From the NCBI GenBank assembly GCA_028641055.1, contig CM054057.1:578922610-578986609 (forward strand): a stretch of DNA of 64,000 nt, in the 5' to 3' direction. Below, in pieces: positions 1 to 11,700 of this stretch. Numbering within the stretch: the stretch's first letter is position 1; each line of letters opens with the position of its first letter. A program made the position numbers and the translations under genes. The notes beneath the pieces were generated by a model. That model was not told the DNA's origin, did not search any database, and was given only the letters and a program-made list of their open reading frames with translations. Source of the DNA: Alopecurus myosuroides (Eukaryota > Streptophyta > Magnoliopsida > Poales > Poaceae).

Positions 1-3000
1 CGGGCGCGGTGGTTGATGGCGGGCTCTGGTTCCTGCGGGAATGGAACCACGGCGCCGCCGTCGTGCGATTCCGGGCCTCGGGAGGAAGGGAGGCGCACCG
101 CAGCGAGGCCGCCGTCCCCCTCTTCTTCCGCCGGTGCCTGCTGCGAACAGCAGCCATGATCGCCTACGTTACCTGTCGAGCACGGCGCGGCCACGATGAG
201 ACCCCGGTGAGCGCATCTCCACCTCTCCCCTCGCCCTCTCTCCCCTTCCCCTCTCCATCCGCAACCGCGCGGCCACCACACGCCCCCGCACGCCGGCGGT
301 CGCTCGCCGTCCGTTGTTTTCCGTCGTCCTCGTTACAGTTAACCGCAAGTTGCAGTTTCGTCATCCGGGAACCTTACCTCAAAAGCACGCGCACTCTGTA
401 TACTTCAACACAGCCGCAGCAGCCCACTGGTTAGCACCCTGTCGCACGCCCCAGCAGCCCCGGGTTCGAATCCCCTTAGGCACAAAGCCAACCCCTTTTT
501 CCTCTTTTTTCTGTTATTTCTCGAATTCCAGAAAAACAGATATGAGCATTTAATTCTAAAATCAATAACAAATTGAATTTTGATCCAATTTCAACGATTC
601 AAGTTTCTGTGGATTCATAATCTTGTGCCCTTTCTGTTAATGTCAAGTTTGCAACATGTTTCTGTAATAATTTTTGCACTAAATAATTAATTACTGAAAA
701 TGCAATTAAAAGTTGAAACTTTGGAATTTCATAACTTGAGTTGTGCTCATCCAATTTGAGAAAACTTGGGCTCTAAAAACTTGTCTTAACAAACTCTACA
801 CATTGGTATTTTATTTGGTCACAATTGAATTAAAATTGAACCTGTTTCCCTCTGTTTACTAAAAGGGGCAGAATAAGAATGCTTATGAAAAATTGCATAA
901 TAAATTCAATAATAACCCAAAAAATTATGTTTAATAGCTCAAAATGTTCAGTGAAACATTTGCTACATGTTTTCAACCTTTTCAATACAATTTGTCTACT
1001 GTTTTTCCTAATTAAAAGTGGTGCAATAATTCAATGCTTTAATTAAACCTTTTAAATTGCAAAATTCATAACTTGGGCAATTCAAATCCAATTCCAACAT
1101 GTAAAATATGTTTTCCATGCAAAATTGAATAAGCTTTCCAAATATAAACTTTGTTTTCTGTTTTGAATAAATTAAATTGCTGAAAACAACTGTTTCTTAT
1201 TTAATGCATTTAAAATTGTCAAATTAATAACTTGCTCATTTTAATTCCTTTTTCAACAAATGAAACATGTATTCCATCTAAAAGTTTGTGTTATTTCCAA
1301 ATATAACTTTTGTGATCTGTTTTGAACAATTAAAATGGGTGAAAACAATAAATGTTTGTGTAACTCCTTTAAGAAGCCAAATTTCATAACTTAATAAATA
1401 AATTTCCAAACTTGGTAAACAACATATCAAATTGAAGCTATTGTTGTTTTCTTATTGTTTTCATCATCCATGCATCATTCTAATCAACTTTCACATGATG
1501 GTTATTTGTAGATCATTTAATTCAACATTAATTCATGGGCTTTTCCATATGCAATCCAAATTACATATGGGCCCATTAAATATGTTTACCATGTCAACTA
1601 GTTTATCTTTGATGCATCCTTAAACTTGTCATGCATCCATATCTTGATCATGCTGGATCTTTTGTCGTAGGAGTAATTGTTGCATCCGGTATTTGTTCTA
1701 GTTCGTTGCTTCTTCGCGGATAGGACGCTGAGATGATGTGAGCAACGACAAGTTCTGCTACCTCTACTTGCTGGATTCCAGGCAAGTATACTCACTTGCT
1801 ACCTATGGCTGCCTTTCATCACTTGTTACCGATTCTTTCCGTTGTTCTTATGCTAGCCTTATGATTCGATGCTTGTGTCTCGATCCTATCATATGTTTAC
1901 CTTGCAGCCATGATATAGCCTTTCCTTCCACTTCCTATTAACTGTTGCTTGTTTACCTTGTTGGCCCTCGTGTCGTAGTTGCATGCTTAGTGTTGTTTGT
2001 GCTCAAGTCTTGTTGTCCGTCCTATCACCTGTTTAGTTTGGTAGTTGGGTTTCAATTCAATCAACAACATGTTAATGTTTGGGTAATAATAATTTGATGA
2101 TAAGGCACCCGCAGGAGGCCCGGCGTGGTTTCGAGGCCTGCTAGTGTCGAACTTAATTAGGAAAAGGGTCTTGTCTACTGATCCATGATGAGCGCGCTAA
2201 CCGCATGTGGGAAGCAAGTATGGGCGCCCCCCTCAACTTTGATTCGATTCGCATCTCGTCCAAATCGCCTCATTTAGTTCGGGTTTTCCATTTGCCGCAT
2301 GCATATGCAGGTGCGAACCCTTGGCGCCAGGGTGGAACTTTTGTAGTCGGCATTTAGGGAGACACGTTCTTAGAGTGCTATGAGGGTCCCCTTTTCTTCG
2401 TGGGGCTTGATTAGTCATGCGCTCAACTGCACGGGGTTCTTTGGGCTTGATGCGAAGAAGAGTTGGGTTGTGTTGAGTGCCTCGCTTGGTGGAAGGGCCT
2501 TTCCATCTGGCGGGTCATTCTTACGTGTACGGCCAAATTGGTGCACCCCTGCAGGGTTAAATCTTCTCGAGAAGCCGTGTTGTCCGCGGTTATGGATGAC
2601 TTGGTGAAAGTGCTGGCTAACAAGTACTCAGACAACTTACACTTAACGATAATAACTTGACTAGTAATATAGTATTACCTTCACCATATAAATGAATGTC
2701 ACCTTAATCAACCGTGTGAGTTTCCTTGGGTTGCTTCCTTAGTAGGGGGTAACACTGGATGGGTATTGTTTGGTGAGTAGTTGTAGTTGGTTCTGATACG
2801 CTATCTTATCCCTTTCTTTTAGCCGGATGTTGTAGCGAGTCTCTGTAGTTAGTTAGTGCAGCCCGCTGCCGCTTCTTTGCAATAACCCCTTCCTTTCCGT
2901 TGTACCCAAAGTATTTGTATCTTGTGATGATTGGTTACGCTGGTATCTTGTGAGTATGGTTTATCCACTTGCCAGTACTTAACCGTACTGACCCACGAAT

Positions 3001-3374
3001 CCATTTTCGTGGCTGCATATTCCACATTGCAGTCAACAGGTTTGAAGTCTGACGACGTTAGCTTGGGAATCCCTCCGGCTTGGCCTGGGCAGGGATTGGA
3101 CGCCATCGGTTATCTTCAGGACTCTTAGTCCAATTTGTATCTTGTCCGTAGGCGGACACTATGTTGTTTCTTCCGCTGTTATTTGGATCTTTGTATTGTA
3201 TCAGTTGTATCCTTGACTCGTTTGAGTCGTATTGTATATATCTTTTCTGTTGTTGTTGCGGAATATTCGTGAACTGTTGTAATGTTATCACAAGTGGCAA
3301 CCTGGAATCGGTTATTATGTGGATTTTGGCGGAAATGCTGAAATCTGCATAGTGCCTGATCTCAGGGCGTCACA
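1..3374 (+). mobile_element. 5' LTR (3' portion) of a long-LTR Gypsy-type retrotransposon
   Basis: This segment is repeated almost identically at 4644-8020 and ends in GGGCGTCACA just before a primer binding site, so it is the downstream part of a 5' LTR; its start (TGTAACACCC in the other copy) lies before the window. The LTR has a GC-rich leader with a conserved small open frame (9-434), an AT-rich middle (480-1650) and a 3' third sharing blocks with the LTR at 49548-54322 (for example 2095-2640 against 52865-53400). It therefore belongs to the same broad family as that element. LTRs over 4 kb with little coding interior resemble large retrotransposon derivatives (LARDs); this classification is inferred. 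Confidence 0.85.
414..484 (+). other. tRNA-like segment with A-box and B-box inside the LTR
   Basis: A stretch resembling the pol III internal promoter of a tRNA: an A-box-like AGCCCACTGGTTA at 421-433 and a perfect B-box GGTTCGAATCC at 463-473, about 43 nt apart as in real tRNAs. No complete cloverleaf was folded, so this is not called a tRNA gene. The second LTR has the same segment at about 5060-5130. Confidence 0.5.
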
Positions 3375-3896
3375 AATGGTATCAGAGCATGGTTTCCGAT
3401 TCCCGATATTGTCTCGATACGAATGGTTATCGAAGCAACGGGTCCGCAAAGCCTGTAGGATAACCTCGCTAACGGTCGTTGTTTCTAGAGTGTCAAAAAC
3501 TATTTTTCTGCTAAACTATTTTGGAAATATCTCACTAGGATTCTGTTTTTCTTCTCATCTCTATTCTATTTCTCCTCTCATCTTATTTGTTTTGGAGTCT
3601 CTCTCCCTCTCAATCTTTCAAAGTGATAGGATCCTACGTGGGTTGGACGTTTTTTGAGCCTTTAACCTAATAGGTTCGATCATCGGAAGATTCCTGGTGG
3701 AAGAACATCGTTGTCACTCCGAGCAAGAATCTCTTGTTAGTGGTGTCGAGAAACTATTGTTAGTGGTGTCGAGAAGAAGAGATCCGCCCACTGACCCGGG
3801 AAATCAACCGCAACACGAAGACTCCGTAGTTGAAACCTCTGTTCCCCTTGCCTTGGGTGGATTGCGAGGGCGCAATCCCTTGTTAGTGGTGTCGGC
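3375..3896 (+). mobile_element. Short non-coding interior between two long LTRs
   Basis: Only about 520 bases separate the two LTRs. No gag or pol motif is visible. The segment contains three copies of a short motif (TGTTAGTGGTGTCG near 3735, 3758 and 3880), the last lying directly before the 3' LTR where a polypurine tract would be expected; no such tract is seen. The element must have relied on proteins from relatives, or it lost its interior by deletion. Confidence 0.75.
3377..3388 (+). other. primer binding site (initiator-Met tRNA type)
   Basis: TGGTATCAGAGC follows the LTR end CACA by two bases. It matches the 3' end complement of plant initiator-Met tRNA used to prime many plant retroelements, and it fixes the LTR boundary at 3374. 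Confidence 0.9.
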
Positions 3897-6800
3897 TGTA
3901 ACACCCGGGGTTTTTCCCAAATAGAAAGTTGCTTGTTGTTTTCTTTTTCATCGCATAGCATTATGCATCATATTCATTGCACTTGTTTTCAAACCAACCT
4001 AAAAACTCAAACCAATTATAACTTCTCAAACAAAGCACCTTTGTTAACAACTCAAATTGTTTTCATGAAGAATTTGAGTTGGAATTAGTTTTGCTTGGTT
4101 ATTTCAAAAAATCATTTTCTTTATGAAACACTATTTGAAATTAAATTGGCAAATTCAAATCCATTGGCAATTTGAAATTTTTGAGAATAAAGTTAACATA
4201 CATTTGAATCTTGTTATTTGGTAATTCAATAAAAATTATTGCATAAAATAAAACCCTAAAAACCTATTCGTTTCCTCTCTCTCATTCTTTCTACAAAAAA
4301 AATATGTAAACAGAAAATAAAAAAAATAAAACAAAGAAAGGAGGGCAGGCCATCCAATTGGCCCAGCCCACCAAGCCCCAACCGAGCAGCCCACATCCTC
4401 TTTCCCCTACCTCTGTCCGTACAGAGGACAGGAGGTCGCTGTCACCACCTGTCCCCTCCACCTGCTCTCCTCCCCCTTATAGCCCTTCTCCCCCTCCTTC
4501 CCCTCCAACCCTAACCCTAGCCCCTCCCTCTCCTCCTCCTAGCCGCCGCCCCCCCTCTCTTCTTCCTCCCCTAATTCTTCCTCTCTGAAAGTTTCTGAAT
4601 TTTTTTCGGTTGCCTCCATGGCCGGAGATGGAGCTCCTTGGCGCGGGCGCGGTGGTTGATGGCGGGCTCTGGTTCCTGCGGGAATGGAACCACGGCGCCG
4701 CCGTCGTGCGATTCCGGGCCTTGGGAGGAAGGGAGGCGCACCGCAGCGAGGCCGTCGTCCCCCTCTTCTTCCGCCGGTGCCTGCTGCGAACAGCAGCCAT
4801 GATCGCCTACGTTACCTGTCGAGCACGGCGCGGCCACGATGAGACCCCGGTGAGCGCATCTCCACCTCTCCCCTCGCCCTCTCTCCCCTTCCCCTCTCCA
4901 TCCGCAATCGCGCGGCCACCACACGCCCCCGCACGCCGGCGGTCGCTCGCCGTCCGTTGTTTTCCGTCGTCCTCGTTACAGTTAACTGCAACGAGTTGCA
5001 GTTTCGTCATCCGGGAACCTTACCTCAAAAGCATGCGCACTCTGTATACTTCAACACAGCCGCAGCAGCCCACTGGTTAGCACCCTGTCGCACGCCCCAG
5101 CAGCCCCGGGTTCGAATCCCCTTAGGCACAAAGCCAACCCCTTTTTCCTCTTTTTTTCTGTTATTTCTCGAATTCCAGAAAAACAGATCTGAGCATTTAA
5201 TTCTAAAATCAATAACAAATTGAATTTTGATCAAATTTCAACGATTCAAGTTTCTGTGGATTCATAATATTGTGCCCTTTCTGTTAATGTCAAGTTTGCA
5301 ACATGTTTCTGTAATAATTTTTGCAGTAAATAATTAATTACTGAAAATGCAATTAAAAGTTGAAACTTTGGAATTTCATAACTTGAGTTGTGCTCATCCA
5401 ATTTGAGCAAACTTGGGCTCTAAAAATTTGTCTTAACAAACTCTACACATTGGTATTTTATTTGGTCACAATTGAATTAAAATTGAACATGTTTCCCTCT
5501 GTTTACTAAAAGGGCCAGAATAAGAATGCTTATGAAAAATTGCATAATAAATTCAATAATAGCCCAAAAATTATGTTTAATAGATCAAAATGTTCAGTGA
5601 AACATTTGCTACATGTTTTCAACCTTTTCAATACAATTTGTCTACTGTTTTTCCTAATTAAAAGTGGTGCAATAATTCAATGCTTTAATTAAACCTTTTA
5701 AATTGCAAAATTCATAACTTGGGCAATTCAAATCCAATTCCAACATGTAAAATATGTTCTCCATGCAAAATTGAATAAGATTTCCAAATATAAACTTTGT
5801 TTTCTGTTTTGAATAAATTAAATTGCTGAAAACAACTGTTTCTTATTTAATGCATTTAAAATTGTCAAATTAATAACTTGCTCATTTTAATTCCTTTTTC
5901 AACAAATGAAACATGTATTCCATCTAAAAGTTTGTGTTCTTTCCAAATATAACTTTTGTGATCTGTTTTGAACAATTAAAATGGGTGAAAACAATAAATG
6001 TTTGTGTAACTCCTTTAAGAAGCCAAATTTCATAACTTAATAAATAAATTTCCAAACTTGGTAAACAACATATGAAATTGAAGCTATTGTTGTTTTCTTA
6101 TTGTTTTCATCATCCATGCATCATTCTAATCAACTTTCACATGATGGTTATTTGTAGATCATTTAATTCAACATTAATTCATGGGCTTTTCCATATGCAA
6201 TCCAAATTACATATGGGCCCATTTAAATATGTTTACCATGTCAACTAGTTTATCTTTGATGCATCCTTAAACTTGTCATGCATCCATATCTTGATCATGC
6301 TGGATCTTTTGCCGTAGGAGTAATTGTTGCATCCGGTATTTGTTCTAGTTCGTTGCTTCTTCGTGGATAGGACGCTGAGATGATGTGAGCAACGACAAGT
6401 TCTGCTACCTCTACTTGCTGGATTCCAGGCAAGTATACTCACTTGCTACCTATGGCTGCCTTTCATCACTTGTTACCGATTCTTTCCGTTGTTCTTATTC
6501 TAGCCTTATGATTCGATGCTTGTGTCTCGATCCTATCATATGTTTACCTTGCAGCCATGATATAGCCTTTCCTTCCACTTCCTATTAACTGTTGCTTGTT
6601 TACCTTGTTGGCCCTCGTGTCGTAGTTGCATGCTTAGTGTTGTTTGCGCTCAAGTCTTGTTGTCCGTCCTATCACCTGTTTAGTTTGGTAGTTGGGTTTC
6701 AATTCAATCAACAACATGTTAATGTTTGGGTAATAATAATTTGATGATAAGGCACCGGCAGGAGGCCCGGCGTGGTTTCGAGGCCTGCTAGTGTTGAACT

Positions 6801-8020
6801 TAATTAGGAAAAGGGTCTTGTCTACTGATCCATGATGAGCGCGCTAACCGCATGTGGGAAGCGAGTATGGGCGCCCCCCTCAACTTTGATTCGATTCGCA
6901 TCTCGTCCAAATCGCCTCATTTAGTTCGGGTTTTCCATTTGCCGCATGCATATGCAGGTGCGAACCCTTGGCGCCAGGGTGGAACTTTTGTAGCCGGCAT
7001 TTAGGGAGACACGTTCTTAGAGTGCTATGAGGGTCCCCTTTTCTTCGTGGGGCTTGATTAGTCGTGCGCTCAACTGCACGGGGTTCTTTGGGCTTGATGC
7101 GAAGAAGAGTTGGATTGTGTTGAGTACCTCGCTTGGTGGGTTGATCCCCCGTCTGGCGGGATATTCTTACGTGTACGAACAAATTGGTGTATCCCTTCAG
7201 GGTTAAATCTTCTCGAGAAGCCGTGTTGTCCGCGGTTATGGATGACTTGGTGAAAGTGCTGGCTAACAAGTACTCAGACAACTTACACTTAACGATAATA
7301 ACTTGACTAGTAATATAGTATTACCTTCACCATATAAATGAATGTCACCTTAATCAACCGTGTGAGTTTCCTTGGGTTGCTTCCTTAGTAGGGGGTAACA
7401 CTGGATGGGTATTGTTTGGTGAGTAGTTGTAGTTGGTTCTGATACGCTATCTTATCCCTTTCTTTTAGCCGGATGTTGTAGCGAGTCTCTGTAGTTAGTT
7501 AGTGCAGCCCGCTGCCGCTTCTTTGCAATAACCCCTTCCTTTCCGTTGTACCCAAAGTATTTGTATCTTGTGGTGATTGGTTACGCTGGTATCTTGTGAG
7601 TATGGTTTATCCACTTGCCAGTACTTAACCGTACTGACCCACGAATCCATTTTCGTGGCTGCATATTCCACATTGCAGTCAACAGGTTTGAAGTCTGACG
7701 ACGTTAGCTTGGGAATCCCTCCGGCTTGGCCTGGGCAGGGATTGGACGCCATCGGTTATCTTCAGGACTCTTAGTCCAATTTGTATCTTGTCCGTAGGCG
7801 GACACTATGTTGTTTCTTCCGCTGTTATTTGGATCTTTGTATTGTATCAGTTGTATCCTTGACTCGTTTGAGTCGTATTGTATATATCTTTTCTGTTGTT
7901 GTTGCGGAATATTCGTGAACTGTTGTAATGTTATCACAAGTGGCAACCTGGAATCGGTTATTATGTGGATTTTGGCGGAAATGCTGAAATCTGCATAGTG
8001 CCCGATCTCGGGGCGTCACA
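3897..8020 (+). mobile_element. 3' LTR of the long-LTR Gypsy-type element
   Basis: Starts TGTAACACCCGGGG and ends GGGCGTCACA; 4124 bp. It aligns along its length with 1-3374 at an offset of 4643-4646. GC-rich pyrimidine tracts at 4350-4600 and a small ORF at 4610-5080 match the leader seen in the 5' LTR. Most of the pair is very similar, but the stretch 7120-7200 differs strongly from 2480-2555. The LTR ends inside the gag of a minus-strand element, so 8021-8025 (CATGA) should be one copy of the target duplication; the other lies outside the window. Confidence 0.9.
5060..5130 (+). other. tRNA-like segment in the 3' LTR
   Basis: Second copy of the A-box/B-box segment: A-box-like at 5067-5079 and B-box GGTTCGAATCC at 5109-5119. 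It is unchanged in both boxes relative to the 5' LTR copy. Confidence 0.5.
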
Positions 8021-8234
8021 CATGATAAGTAAAATTGTTAGCATAAGAGACATCAACAGGAGGTGTTACCTCCTCATTACCTTCCATAGGGAGTATAGAG
8101 TTCACTTGAATTGGAAAGCATGGTTCATCGGTAGGAAGTTTAATACCCATTTCAGATAATTCCTTGAGATGAGAGGTTTTAATTCCCTTCTCTTTAATAT
8201 CCTTGGAAGCTTCAGCCATTGTTTCTTGGTTCAA
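8021..8234 (-). pseudogene. gag continuation, frameshifted and truncated
   Basis: A 72-codon frame that begins about where the main gag frame stops and reads on in another frame; the two probably formed one protein before a frameshift near 8235. Its last codons overlap the 3' LTR of the inserted long-LTR element, so the native sequence stops at 8021. Role: C-terminal part of Gag, after the capsid domain. No zinc knuckle is visible before the break. Confidence 0.55.
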
Positions 8235-9384
8235 TTCGAGTATACCTCCTTTCTTCTCTCTCTTTTTTATCTATCTCCTCAATGTTCCAATCAGCTTCAT
8301 TCTCGAGAATAGACTCCAGTAATTCAATTGCTTCATCAACACTTCTGTCCCTAAAGATATTCCCTGCAATACTATCAAGGTAGTCTCTTGTTTCCCCCAT
8401 TAGTCCATTATAGAATATATGAAGCAATTCATGAGGTTTAAAACCATGACCAGGACATTTCTTACACATTTTACCAAATCTCCCCCAAGCTTGGGGTAGA
8501 CTCTCTTTCTTATCTTGTTTTAAATTGCCAATTTCAACAGTTAATGCATGTATCCTTTCAGTAGGAAAATATTTATTGAAAAACAATTGCAAGCATTCTT
8601 CCTCACTAGTAATACATGCAGGTCCTAAACGATTATACCAAACTCTAGCATCTTCACCCAAAGAAAAATGAAACAATTTTAAGAATAAATAATGTTGACG
8701 GGTTTCATCATTTCCAAATGTAGTAGATAAAGCATGCAATTCAGCAATATGATCAAGAGGAGTCTCCTCATCCTTTCCACAGAATCTAGACTTCTCAACT
8801 ATCTCAATTATCTCAGGATTAACATTGAATTCATAATCTTTATCTCTAATTCTAATAGCTGGGCCACACAAATTCCTAGTAGCAGCAAAACAGTTTCCAA
8901 GAGATGCATCATCATAAATAGAGAGTTTATCAAGTTTTGTATAATCAGGTGATATAAAGGCATGAATAAATGCTTCTTCTTCTTTAGAAGAGGCCCCATA
9001 TTCATACTCCCTACGAGTCTCATTTCTTTCTAGCTCAAGTTCTACATTTTCATCTACAGAAGATTCAGGAATTTCAGTTGTTTCAGGTGTTTCATTTGCC
9101 TCAGGTGTTTCAATAGTTTCAGGAATTTCAGAAGCTAGTTCTTTGTCTACATTATCAAGTGTTTGATCATTAGATGTACTAGTAGACATTTTTGACCATG
9201 GTGATTTACCAGCTATTCCTTTCTTTTTCTTAGCAGCCACAGTAGAAACAATATTAGGTGAAAAATTTGGCCTACTAGGCAAATCATTACCAGAGCGAGT
9301 AGTCGAAGGCATTACCTCCTTTGAAGTGTCCTTTCCCTTTCCCATTGTAGGGAACAAGAAAGTGCAGCAAGTAGACAATAACAA
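8212..9384 (-). CDS. gag: Retrotransposon Gag polyprotein, N-terminal part
   Basis: A 390-codon frame. Residues 1-13 are probably untranslated leader; the methionine at residue 14 (MGKGKDTSKE) is the more likely start. Residues about 20-150 are low-complexity, with a run rich in Glu, Thr and Pro (PETTEIPE-type). Residues about 190-350 form a retrotransposon gag (capsid) domain: LFHFSLGEDARVWYNRL, a phenylalanine-rich FFNKYFP segment, and FYNGL near residue 330. Gag forms the cytoplasmic particle that packages element RNA. The product is incomplete: it ends at a frameshift and the rest is cut by an LTR insertion at 8020/8021. Lineage (Athila/Tat) is inferred from the adjacent primer binding site. 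Confidence 0.8.
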   Translation of the reverse strand: MLLSTCCTFLFPTMGKGKDTSKEVMPSTTRSGNDLPSRPNFSPNIVSTVAAKKKKGIAGKSPWSKMSTSTSNDQTLDNVDKELASEIPETIETPEANETPETTEIPESSVDENVELELERNETRREYEYGASSKEEEAFIHAFISPDYTKLDKLSIYDDASLGNCFAATRNLCGPAIRIRDKDYEFNVNPEIIEIVEKSRFCGKDEETPLDHIAELHALSTTFGNDETRQHYLFLKLFHFSLGEDARVWYNRLGPACITSEEECLQLFFNKYFPTERIHALTVEIGNLKQDKKESLPQAWGRFGKMCKKCPGHGFKPHELLHIFYNGLMGETRDYLDSIAGNIFRDRSVDEAIELLESILENEADWNIEEIDKKEREERRYTRIEPRNNG

Positions 9385-9408
9385 GTGGTCTTACCAATAA
9401 AGCTAGGC

Positions 9409-9426
9409 TCCCCGGCAACGGCGCCA
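9409..9426 (-). other. primer binding site (GGCGCC type)
   Basis: On the minus strand this reads TGGCGCCGTTGCCGGGGA, the primer binding site common in Athila and Tat elements. It lies between the LTR end at about 9438 and the gag start, which sets the element's orientation. Confidence 0.85.
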
Positions 9427-9437
9427 GAAAACAGTCT

Positions 9438-10832
9438 TGATGGCTCCAAAGTGCAGGAGATCAATCGTAGTCTTCGATGGGAAGTATTACCCAAATTTGT
9501 AGTTCGACTCAGTGGAACACAAGAATACTGGTGAGACTTTAGCAATGGGGACGTCACTCCCAACCACACCTGTGTATCAACAAACTTGGGGCGAGAGTGG
9601 TGAGTGTAATAAGCAGTGAAAGTAAACAAACAAAGAGTAAATGGAGAGCAAGTGTTTTCCCAGTTTTCACCGGAAAAGAGTGAAAGTAAACCAGAGACTA
9701 AAACGCAGGCATTAGGTGACAGCGGGGTGTTGCACGGATAAGATTGATCATGTAATAATGTTTTGCTAGCAGCGGGGCCTTTCTCTATCTCAGTTTTATG
9801 TAGGTGTGTGTTCCGTAAATTATTGTGCGTACTAACCAAGAGAATTTGCACAAAGCCTATTGTCCTACCTGCCCATTTCACCGGGGCCAATTTGGAACTA
9901 CAGGTAATTAAGGTCTACCCTTTCTAATAGCCCGGACCAACGCATTAACACTCCATGAACACACATAATCCTCAAACTAGAACATATCCTCCTTGTTTTC
10001 CCTAGCTGTCACTTTAGGGTTCGCAGGTTCAACATAATAGCAGGTAATACACATTGCAGATAGATACCAAACTCAAATATATGATGTAGCAATGTAAGTT
10101 CAGTACTGAAATCATGCCACTTGGGCCCTAGTAACAAGCATTAAGCCTAGCAATAGTGCATCAACATAAGACATAAGAATTCTCAAGAAAAACCCCTAGA
10201 TCCCGCATACCGGGTAGCAATTACATGATCAATCTCATTCAAAACCCCTCGCACCTCACATGCCTACAACAACTACTCACACATGGAGAGGGTGATGGAG
10301 CTCATGGTTGATGGAGATGATGGTGGTGATGATGATGGTGACGAAGCCCCTCGAATTCCACCTCCGGGGGTGAAATCCCGGATCAATCTGACTCCAAAAT
10401 CGAAGATCGTGGTGGCAGCGGCGCTCCGTTTCACGAACAGCCCTCCTCTTCGAAACCCGTCAGTTTCTCGTATATATGGAGGGGTACGTCGAAGACCTAG
10501 CCGTAGTGGGCCATCTGGGCCCAAAAGGGGTGACCCCACGCGGCCAAGGAATCTGGCCGAGTGTGGGGCCCCCTTTTGGCCCTCGGGTGGCCCCCCGGCC
10601 CCATCTGGTGCTCATTCCCCTTCTTTTCCATAAAAAGTTACGTGGTTCTCGTCCCCTGTGAAAAGTCCTGCGAAAATAGACGGAAAGAAGACTTTTGCTA
10701 AAAACAGCGTCAGATTCTGCAGATTTATTCAATTATGGGGGGACTCCGGAGAGAAATACGATGCAAAGTGCTTGGAAAAGTAGATGCATTTTGGATGCAT
10801 CAAGGTGCAATCCATGACCCGCGTTATGTATT
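9438..10832 (-). repeat. 5' LTR (incomplete) of the minus-strand gag element
   Basis: On the minus strand the LTR ends in GGAGCCATCA just before the primer binding site. GC-rich, stop-poor sequence at 10280-10640 produces spurious ORFs on both strands. The right end is set where a protein-like match to a Mutator transposase begins (about 10833), so the LTR start is missing. That boundary is approximate. Confidence 0.65.
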
Positions 10833-11013
10833 CCTCCAACTCTACTTCATCAGTTCGGTCCATCCAATTCAACTCAACTCTAACTTGTTCCAAAACCTCC
10901 GCATAGGTAGGACTACGCTCGAAGACCAAGGATATCTCATCCGGATCCGGTTCCAAATCACCTTTCAGGAATGCATCCTTGTCCACATGATGAACATGAA
11001 CAATTCTCGACAT
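10833..11013 (-). pseudogene. Mutator-like transposase, N-terminal fragment
   Basis: About 60 codons starting at 11013 (MSRIVHVHHVDKDAF) with the segment RSPTYAEVLEQVRVELNWMD. I recognise this as the N-terminal part of grass MULE (MuDR-type) transposase proteins, from memory rather than a search. After DEVELE the frame runs on into LTR sequence of the neighbouring element to 10729, so the downstream zinc-finger and DDE parts are absent. It is either a truncated MULE or a breakpoint in an older insertion. Confidence 0.5.
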
Positions 11014-11700
11014 TCCTAAAATAATGAAGACAATAATGTGGAAATTTCTAACAATTCATTTCTACTCATACCAATATTAACTTATATTCCTACTCCTAAT
11101 CTTTGACCTAACATACTACCCAAACAAAAGACCCCTAACCCTAACAAATATCTAGCCCTAACATATAATAATCCTAACCCTAACATTTAGGGGACCATAC
11201 AAGCCATCAACTAGGCAATAAAACCACAAACACCATGCATCATTGGGGTCAAATTGAATTTCTAGGGTTTCCATGATTGAAACAAAAATCAACCAAAAAA
11301 TAAGTTTCTAGTGGGTGAAAACAAGGGGAAATGGAGAACATTACCTCTAGGAACTTGTTGGGGGCAAGATTCGATGAAGGAACCTTCAAATCGGAGGATT
11401 TGAGAGGAGAGGGAGGGGAGCCTTTCTCTTCATCCAAAAAACGATAAGTGTTGCTTGGGGACGGGGGAGAGGGGGTCGCGTGCGACTTAGTGCACTCGAT
11501 GTGTAGCACCTTGTGCCTAGGCGCTACACATCCACGACTCGGTCCCACCTGCCAGGTGCCACGCAAGTAGCTGCATCGCAAGCGGCAGGCCCCACTAGCG
11601 CCACGCAGGCAGGGCTGTAGCGCCTGGCACTTGGGCGCTACAGAGAAGAGTGTAGCGCCTTTCTATTGGGCGCTACAGAAAGAGGTTAGTTTTCAAAAAA
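11014..11700. other. Likely 5' flank/terminal region of the Mutator-like element, with short stem-loops
   Basis: Upstream of the transposase fragment. An AT-rich stretch with dispersed CCCTAAC words (11130-11190) is followed by a GC-richer part with three small inverted repeats built on TGTAGCGCC/GGGCGCTACA at 11502-11529 (imperfect), 11616-11642 and 11651-11676. No gene is supported. Assignment to the MULE rests on adjacency. Confidence 0.4.

Larger units (their letters stand above)
8021..10832 (-). mobile_element. Truncated minus-strand Athila/Tat-type Gypsy element (5' LTR, PBS, gag)
   Basis: Reading on the minus strand: LTR (10832 to 9438), primer binding site (9426-9409), then gag (9384 onward), cut at 8021 by the insertion of the long-LTR element. 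The GGCGCC-type primer binding site is typical of the Athila and Tat lineages. The LTR start is missing because the sequence changes near 10832 into a Mutator-like fragment. Only the 5' end of the element is in view; pol would be beyond the left window edge. Confidence 0.75.

Noticed and set aside
9..434. 141-codon ORF in the LTR leader (and the 156-codon version at 4610-5080)
   Set aside because: Conserved only because the LTRs are duplicated; GC-rich leader without domain motifs, and a splice-donor-like CCGGTGAGC sits in the middle.
10273..10661. Overlapping ORFs on both strands at 10273-10732
   Set aside because: GC-rich LTR sequence with few stops on either strand; no motif.
11130..11190. 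CCCTAAC words resembling interstitial telomere repeats
   Set aside because: Plant telomere units are CCCTAAA; the words are scattered and imperfect, with no array.
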